Part shown: positions 57,002-64,000 of the stretch, piece after piece | Numbering within the stretch: the stretch's first letter is position 1 | Layout: each line of letters begins with the position of its first letter | Source: Tribonema minus | Lineage: Eukaryota > Sar > Xanthophyceae > Tribonematales > Tribonemataceae | Length of the DNA stretch: 64,000 nucleotides | Assembly (NCBI GenBank): GCA_017506865.1 | Contig: JAFCMP010000102.1 | Span: 62,001 to 126,000, forward strand | Direction of reading: 5' to 3' | Notes under the pieces: model-generated | What the model was told of the DNA's origin: nothing | Databases searched by the model: none | Seen by the model: the letters and a program-made list of their open reading frames with translations, nothing else | Made by a program: the position numbers and the translations under genes

Positions 57002-60000
57002 CCTTTGGGACCTGATGCTGAAGGCACCGACAGCCGCCCGTGCGACACATGCGTGCCAACAAGCCTCGCGCAACATGTTCAACCTCCCAGCAGCAGCCCT
57101 GACCGTGCCCTTGCCGAAGGGCAGCTGGTGCCTCCCATGCCAACGCCACCCGCTCCACGGCAACGCGTTTCAGAGCCCCCTGCCCACCCCCCCAGTCAGA
57201 TCTCAATTGCACTTATCGACGGCACCGACCTCCAGCGCGCAGACGCACTTGCCGCCAGCGCCGACTCGCTTCTCTCCGGCGGCGACAGCGCAGAGTCTCA
57301 CTCCGAGTCTCAGGCGGAACGCAGGCGCACAGGCAGGGCTCAGCGCCACTGGCGGCGGCGCGCGTGGGCGCGCTACCTGCAGGCGGCGCGCGCGTTCAGC
57401 CGTGCGGCGCTGGAGCAGCGCGTGATGGCGCGGGCGGCGCGCCGCTGCCACGCGCGGCAGCTGGCGCGGCGTGCGCTGGCGGGGTTGTTGAAGTTGGGGC
57501 AGGGGAACGTGCGGGGCGTGAGCGCTGCTGCCGTGGAGCAGCAGGTGAGGCTCCCTCCAGCACGAATGCTTGTTGGGATGGATGAGGAGAGTCTGGTGCC
57601 GGGTGGCGCTGGTCGGTTTGAGGCAGTCACCACAATTGTGTGCCCGATGGTGCGAGAGAGATGACTGAACCTGAGTAAAGAGCTGCGATGCAAGAGTGTG
57701 TCACTGCAGCGCGACGTGCTGTACAGCAGCACGTGCTATCAAACCGCAGAGTGTGCATCAGTCCAAAGATTGGGGAAACTTATGCACTCAAGCCTGGTCT
57801 CTGTGCAACTGAAATGGTTGGTTTCACCTTGCACATAGGTTGCAGCAGCGCTGTTGCTATTGTGCAGTGCGCCTCCAGGGGCGCTGCGTGCCCATGTCCT
57901 AAGTACTGAAAGGCTGAGTCGTGTCAAGGCATCAAGCAAGGCGGCACCATCACTCGCGGCAGTCGGATCAAGGTTTCATGTGCCGTGCGAACGGCGCGTT
58001 GTGCAGTGAGCAGTGAGCAGCGCACAGCAAACAATACCAGTGTTTGAGTGATAGCATTCACGAACACTTGTGCACAAGGCACACACAGCCATGTCGGTGA
58101 AGATGTCGCGGTTTACGGCTTGCCGGTTGGATGGCGCTGTCGCCATATGCTTCTGATCTATGCTCTGTGGGCAGTGCTGTCAGTCGTGAACCGCCGACCT
58201 ACCTCGTATCATGTACTTTATACGACATTGTCATTGGTCCATAGCCTCTTGCATACCCCTGATAATACCACAACGCCGCGAACGTTTCACCGGTGGCAAC
58301 AGGCACGCCTTGCGTGCTGAGCAGCTGCACCAAGTACAAATTCAGGCCACGCCAATCAAAGTCCAGCCATTGAGATGTATCAGCGTGTCGACCCCTCTAC
58401 GCTATGGATTATGCAGGAAGGTCATCAGTAGAGTCAGTCTCGACGAATCCCACTACTGCACTGACCTCAAGAATAAAACGCACTGACTTTATGACAGTGA
58501 CACAATGCTGCAGTGCCCCCACCATTTCCCGCCCCAATCCTAGGCCTTTCTTGTGCTCTGAGCATCTCTTAACCTCAACTTGTGCCCGCATGCACGTACA
58601 TCCTGCGCTGCAGCACCCAACTCCGTGCGCTCTGCGCAGCGACGCTGACACTGGCAGCAGCGCTCGACCACATGGCGGCATCAGCGGCAGCACTCGCACT
58701 GCCGCGGCGCACCACCATCCGCAGTCAGCTGCGCCCCGCCACGACATCACCGCAGCAGAGCTCAGCAAGGCAGCTCGTGCCGCAGCGCCTGCAGCAGCTC
58801 GCTATGATGAAGTTGAAGTCAGGGCAGCGGCCCTCGGCGGTCAGGTCACGGCAGCAGCAGTGGCGCTCCGGCATCGGCGCACCCTGCTGCTGCTGCGCGC
58901 GCTGCGCATGTGGACGCGCGAGGCGTGCCTGCGCTGCGGCCTGCGCGAGCGCACGCAAATGGCAGCACTGCTCAGCCGCACCGCGCTGCTGGCGCGCAGT
59001 GTCGCCGCATGGCGCGGCAGCAGCGGTGGTGGTGACGCTGGCAGCGGAGATGGCGGTGGCGGCGGCAGCAGCGGCGGAGGCGGCCCGATCAGTGCGGCAG
59101 GAGCAGCGGTGGCTGCGCCACAAGCGGCTGCAGCAGCGCAGCAGCGCAACGGCGGCAGTCCGCTGTGCGTGCTGCTGGCGCTGAGGTCGCATGCCCTCTT
59201 GCAAGGGCGTGCGCCACCCTTCTCACGCCCTGGGTCGGCACTGCCTGACTGGGTCGGAGGTGGGGGCGGGGGCGGGGGCGGGGGCGGCGGCGGCGGCGGC
59301 GGCGGCAGCAGCAGCGGCGGCAGCGGCGCTGCTAATGCTCTCCGCAGCAGCGGTGACAGCGGTTGCAGCTACGACAGTGCTGCGCACTTGCAGCTCTCCA
59401 GTCCTCCTGCTGCTGCAGCAGCAGCTGCTGCTGCTGCCGCCAGTGGCGGCACTGGCGTCGGCAGCTACAGATGCGGCCCTTTCTCAGCGTATGGCGGGGC
59501 ACCCACACCCGTTGTGCAGTTGCCGTGGTGGGCCGAAGCCTGCGGATCCCCTGGGCACCTGATCAGGACTGGCGTGCAGCACTCGCGGCGGACGTCAGGA
59601 GAGGTGACGGCGGCGGTAGCCGCAGCGGCTGCCTCTGCAGCAAGGGCGCTGCGGCACAGAGGCGACGGAGGTTTCAGTGACGTGTCATTGGCTTGCGCTT
59701 CGGGTATAGTGCGTACGGGTGCGCGCGGAATACACGCCAGCGGTTCTAGTGCCGCGTCACGGCAGGCACGCATGCGTGTTGGGGCGAATCGGGGCAGCCA
59801 CCCGCAGCACACCAGTCACCGTACAGCTCTCCAGCACCTCTCAAGAGATGATGCGGGAGAGGGTGCTTCGCCAGCATCGCCAGGTGGTGCCAGCAGTGTG
59901 CGCAGCAGCAGCGGCGGCAGCAGCGCTTCACGCAGCCGCCGCAGCAGCAGCAGCAGCAGCAGCAGCGCGTGCAGCAGAGGTGCGGCCAGCTCGTCGTGGC

Positions 60001-63000
60001 AGCGCTCCGTCGGCGCTGAGCACTGCCCTCGTCTCCAACTCAAACACAACTTCCGCCGCCATCTTCAACCGCGCAGCGCGTGCAGCACCAGCGTCGACGA
60101 GAGCGCACCGCTGCCGCCGCCGCCGCTGCGCAGGGCACCAGCGCTCGACACTGTGCTGCGCGGCGGAGCTCTCCCGGGGGGGTATGCAGGCGCCGCCGCC
60201 ACCGCCACCGCCGCCGATACCCATACCACCGCCGCGTCCCTGGCGCAGCTGCGGCTGGGGCAGTTGCTGATGACCAGCAGGCAGGCGGACATGTCGTCTA
60301 TCACCATTGGGTCGTCGGTGGACTTCTCTTCGTCAGATGCGCGGAGCCCCGCCATGATCGCGCAGCGCACCTGCTCTGGGCGTCTGCAGGCGCGGTCGGC
60401 AGGCCTCGGCGGCGCTGCTGCGGCGCTGCTGCCAGTGGCGGCGCCTGCGACGGCGGCTGTTGCGGTGATGCAGAGGCGAGCGCGCTCGTATTGTCGCGAC
60501 ACCCCACGCACGACAGCAGAGGAGTCACCCATGTGGCGACACGGTGGCGGTGGCGGTGGCGATCAGTCATTGGAAGTGGGGGGGCTCGATCCCCTTGACG
60601 ATAGGCTGGGGGGGGTACCACAGCCACACCCCTACCCCCAAGTACCCCAGACAGCGGCCGCAGCGACTCGCGCTCAAGCGCGGCAACGGTCGAACAAGGT
60701 CACGCTGGCGCTCAACACGCCGCTGTCAACCTCCTCTCTGGGACAGCAGCAGCACCCTGTTCCGCATCCCTCCCCTGCTCTAAGCCATCATGGCAGCGAC
60801 CTTTATGCGCGCAGCATGAGCTCGTGCGCTGCGCTGTCTGCAGGCTCATGGAGCGTCGCCAGCAGCGGCGTGTCAGCGCTTAGGGATGCAGCCGTGGCGG
60901 TGCGGCTGCGGCGGCAGCTGCGCGCGGGCCTGGTGCGCTGGGTGGACGGCGTGCTCGCTCTGCAGCAGCGCTCATCAGCCGACAGCGTCTCCACTACGGG
61001 CGCGCGCCTGTTGCAGCAGCGCCGCGCAGTGCAGCAGTGGCTGGTAGCGACACGCCGACCGCGCACACGCAGCACTGCTGCCAGCACCAGCGCAGCGGCA
61101 GCAGCAGGGGCGGCGGCGGCGGCGACGGCGCTGCGGGCGGTGCGACAGTGGCAGCGCTCGGCGGCAGCGCGTGCGCGCCTTCGGTGCGCGGCGGAGACGT
61201 GGCGCACGCTGCGCCCGCGCTTCCTCGCTGCTGCGACGCTGCGGGCTTGGCGGCAGCGCTGCGCGCCAGCAGCGCGGCGGCGCCGCAGGCAACATATCAC
61301 ATCTGGGCACATCAGGCGCAACGTGCTGAGGCATGCTGTTGCGCAGTGGCGTGGCTCAGCGCTGGCGGCGGCAGGCGCAGTGCGAGTTGCGGCGCTCGCT
61401 GATGCTACTCGCACGCGCTTGATGCAGTCGCGGACGGTAGACCGCTGGCACTGCTGCCTTCAAAGGCAGGTGCGAATGCGCGCGATCGGTAGCCGTGTGC
61501 TGGCACGCTGGGCACTGACACGGTGGCGGCGCTCCGCACTTGCGCCAACGCTGGCCGCAACCGACCACATCCGCCTCCGCCAGCTGACACGCGGTTACAG
61601 TGCACTGCTCGGCGCAATGCAGCGGCGGCGGTCGCTACAGCTGAGCAGTGCTGCTCACAACTGCACAATGACGGAGCAAGCGATCTGCAAATGGCGGCGT
61701 GCAGCTCGGGGGAAGGTGCCTTTCATGGCGCTGCTGGCGGGGAGCAGAGCGCGACGCTTGCTCAAGCAGTGGGCCAGCAGTGCGCGGCTCGCATGTTCCA
61801 CGCACAGGATCCTCAGTGCCGCGCAGCAACGCTCAGCTCTACATCACTGCAGCAGCGCTCTGCAGCTGTGGCGGCGGCGCGCTCGCGAGCAGTCTGCGGT
61901 GGAGTGGGGCGTGCAGCAGGCCGCTGCAACGTGGCTCAGAGCACAGCTTGGCCGAGGTGTTCGGGAGTGGTCGCACTTTGTGGCGACTCAGCGCGCGCAT
62001 CGCCGGCAGCAGCTGCTGCGGCGGCGCGGACTCGCGCTGCTGCAGTGGCGCGCCCGCCATCTCTGCGCACGCAACATTTCGCGCCGCCGCGCCGCTCTCG
62101 CCGCGACGGCAGCAGCTGCAGTGGCTGCGCTCACCAAGCAGCGCGCCCTGCGCACATGGCAGCGCTCTGCGGGAGAGTTGGCGCGCCGCCGCTCCCTGGC
62201 CCCACGCTTCACGCAGCGCTACGTCTTCGGCCTGTGGCGCGCCAACGCTGCAGCGCGTCGCCGCGACAGGGCCGCGCACAGGCGCGCGCTGCGCCACCGC
62301 TGCCGCCGCCGCGCGCTGCTGGCCGTCCGCACCCTCCTGCAGTCCGCACACCAGCGGAAAACGGAGAGGGCGGCGGCGCTGACTGCGCAGCAGCACTGGC
62401 GGCGGCGGCAGCAGTGCGCAGGCGCCGCAGCGCTGCACATCGGCGCGCGGCGGTGGCGGCGGCGCACACGGCACCTGGACTTTGCGCGGGCGCTGCGGCT
62501 GCGGCGGGCGGCGGCGGGGGCGTGGGTGCGGCGCACACGCGTGGCGCACCTGCTGCGCTGCCGCCGCGCCGCCGCCGACGCGTGGGCCCACCGCTGCGCA
62601 GGGCTGCGCGCGGCAGCGCGGCTGCTGGACTTTGCGGCGGCGCGGCGTGCGCAGCGGCGTGCTGCGCGTCTAGCTGCTGCCGCCAATGCCACTCGCGGGA
62701 TAAAGGTTGGGGTGCAAGTATGGGCGCACAACCGTGTGCGGGCGGCGGCGGCGGCGGAGCTGTGTGTGGCAGCAGCGGCGATCGCGAGGGCGCGGGTGCT
62801 GGCGGCGGCGGTGGCGCAGTGGCGCACGGCAGGGCAACTGCAGCAGGTACGTAACTGCACTTCTTTGAGGCCTGATCAAGATGTGTGTATGGATGTGTCT
62901 GCAATGCGGTACTTTTGTAATGCACTGGTCAGGACCGGTGAATCCAGGTGAAGCTGCTGTCCCCCAGGGTGCATCTCATGCACTAATGTTCCGAAGTACC

Positions 63001-63557
63001 TAGGTGCTCATGGCCCGTCTGCAAGTGGAAGTAGATCCGATCAAGTGCAGGTCACAGCATGAGCACTTGTGCTGCCTTTCACATCAGCGCTTTGCGTGCA
63101 GTGGTGACACCATTGCTGCGCTCAAAGAAGAAAGTGGTATTGCAGTAGAGCTGCTCATTAGTCAGGGGGATGTGCAGTCAAACCATGACTTCATGCATGA
63201 TTGCCTGCCATATAGGGATGGTGTCACTCGACACGTCGCCAGGCACCAGGCTGAAGGCAGTGGACGCGCAGTAGTTGCACTCTCAGGGCGTAACGGCGTC
63301 CGCAAAAGCAATGCACGTCAGCCCCTGTGGCTAGCTGAAGAGACACTCCCTCTCTGTCGCTTCTTTTTGTAATACAACAGGTGCACATTGCCGCAGTGCA
63401 TCGAGCAGAGGCCAAGTGGGCCCTGACAGCGCGCAGACGTGTGGTGAGGGAGTGGAGGGCAGGGGCCGCAGCAGCGCGTGTCAACAGTGCTCAGCAGGAT
63501 GTGGCAACGCTCAACTGGGGCTCCACGCTGCTGCGCAGGGTCATGCGTGCATGGCAG
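57002..63557 (+). CDS. Sfi1-like Trp-repeat (centrin-binding type) protein, partial
   Basis: Exons 57002-57544, 58614-62846 and 63381-63557 join in phase 0 (1,651 codons), ending at a donor (CAG|GTACGG), so the gene continues past the window. After a Pro/Ser-rich start and a long Ser/Gly/Ala-rich middle, exon 2 from about 60,890 is a dense series of short helical repeats with a Trp core: LRAWRQR, VAQWRG, VDRWHCC, LTRWRRS, ICKWRRA, LKQWASS, LQLWRRR, VREWSHF, LLQWRAR, FGLWRAN, VQVWAHN and more, about 25 in all and spaced roughly 25-40 residues. This is the pattern of Sfi1/POC5-type proteins, which form long helices coated with centrin at centrosomes and basal bodies. The basic, Ala/Arg-rich composition could mimic the pattern, but the regular Trp and flanking hydrophobics argue otherwise. 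The 5' start is an acceptor (TGTGCAG) and the initiator exon is not found. Confidence 0.7.
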
Positions 63558-64000
63558 GTACGGGTGCTGTCATATTTTTTGTCACGACACTGTTTGACAC
63601 TTCCAGGTACTGTCACTACTAGTAGAAGTATTACAGTACCTGAGTCTGCAGGAGCGTTGGTGACAGCATGTGACGAATATATATTCGGAGCACTACCTAA
63701 TTCACCTTGATTCATGTGCTGAGGAACACGCATCCAAGGAGGCGTCATCCCTGTCACTGCATGAAGCAAGGCTCGGGATGTTGCAACTGCATGTATGTAT
63801 CGCATATTATGTGTGTGTCATTTGAGTGCTTGCGCTTCCACTTCAGGGGTTTGAAGTTAGAAAAACGTTAGAGATCGGGATTGATATTTAATAGCATCCG
63901 GCACTGCTACTTGCCGTGCACAACTTCTTGGCGGCCTAGCTTGTAGAACTACTTCAAGGCAACTGAAATTCAAAAGTTTTTTTTCGCGCCTCATTCATTG
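63558..64000 (+). other. Intron of the Sfi1-like gene, to the window edge
   Basis: Follows the donor at 63558. No further exon with the Trp-repeat pattern is visible before the window ends. Confidence 0.5.

Noticed and set aside
1-64000. CRISPR array, bacterial operon or prophage
   Set aside because: Spliced genes, telomere-like repeats, LINEs and eukaryotic cytoskeletal proteins show nuclear DNA; no regularly spaced repeat-spacer structure is present.

Overview
The window is eukaryotic nuclear DNA: GC-rich, intron-split genes with standard GT-AG introns, separated by AT-richer non-coding sequence, with TTAGGG-type repeats scattered inside introns. One gene has a three-part leader (signal peptide, a transit region starting at Phe, then a twin-arginine thylakoid signal). 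This points to an alga with a complex red-type plastid, most likely a photosynthetic stramenopile. Dynein light chain and Sfi1-like genes fit a protist with centrioles or flagella. No species can be named from sequence alone.

Layout. 1-13.7 kb: a LINE with a restriction-like endonuclease (882-4830), a small inverted-repeat element (6640-7071), two exons of a beta-helix surface protein (7927-9776, minus), AT-rich DNA, and a LINE tail (13577-13667). 13.9-17.4 kb: a tRNA-Arg-like sequence joined to a young non-autonomous LTR element with identical 282-bp LTRs. 17.4-21.4 kb: no assignable gene. 21.4-25.7 kb (minus): a five-exon TraB-family gene predicted for the thylakoid lumen, with an array of exon-edge copies and telomere-like repeats after its fourth exon. 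27-30.7 kb: two LINE copies, one inside the last intron of an eight-exon C2/IQ gene (28004-37215, minus). That gene is divergent from a complete four-exon LC8 dynein light chain (37499-39759, plus). 41.9-47.4 kb (minus): a five-exon single-pass membrane protein. 48.4-50.6 kb: a nested array of LINE fragments. 51.2-56.3 kb (minus): a nucleotidyltransferase reading frame that runs without a stop into a membrane segment and Ig-like domains. 57.0-63.6 kb (plus): an Sfi1-like Trp-repeat gene that continues beyond the window.

Two patterns stand out. First, LINE insertions of two families abut the tetranucleotide GTAC, with 6-12 bp target duplications, and one GTAC site has been hit repeatedly. Second, in at least four genes an exon edge, with its splice site, is copied into the neighbouring intron. 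In two genes these copies form AG-to-GT mini-exons of 30, 45 or 51 nt that would keep the reading frame, and telomere-like repeats supply the pyrimidine-rich tract before some of them.

Exon joins were made by reading splice sites and checking phase by hand. No alignment or database search was run.
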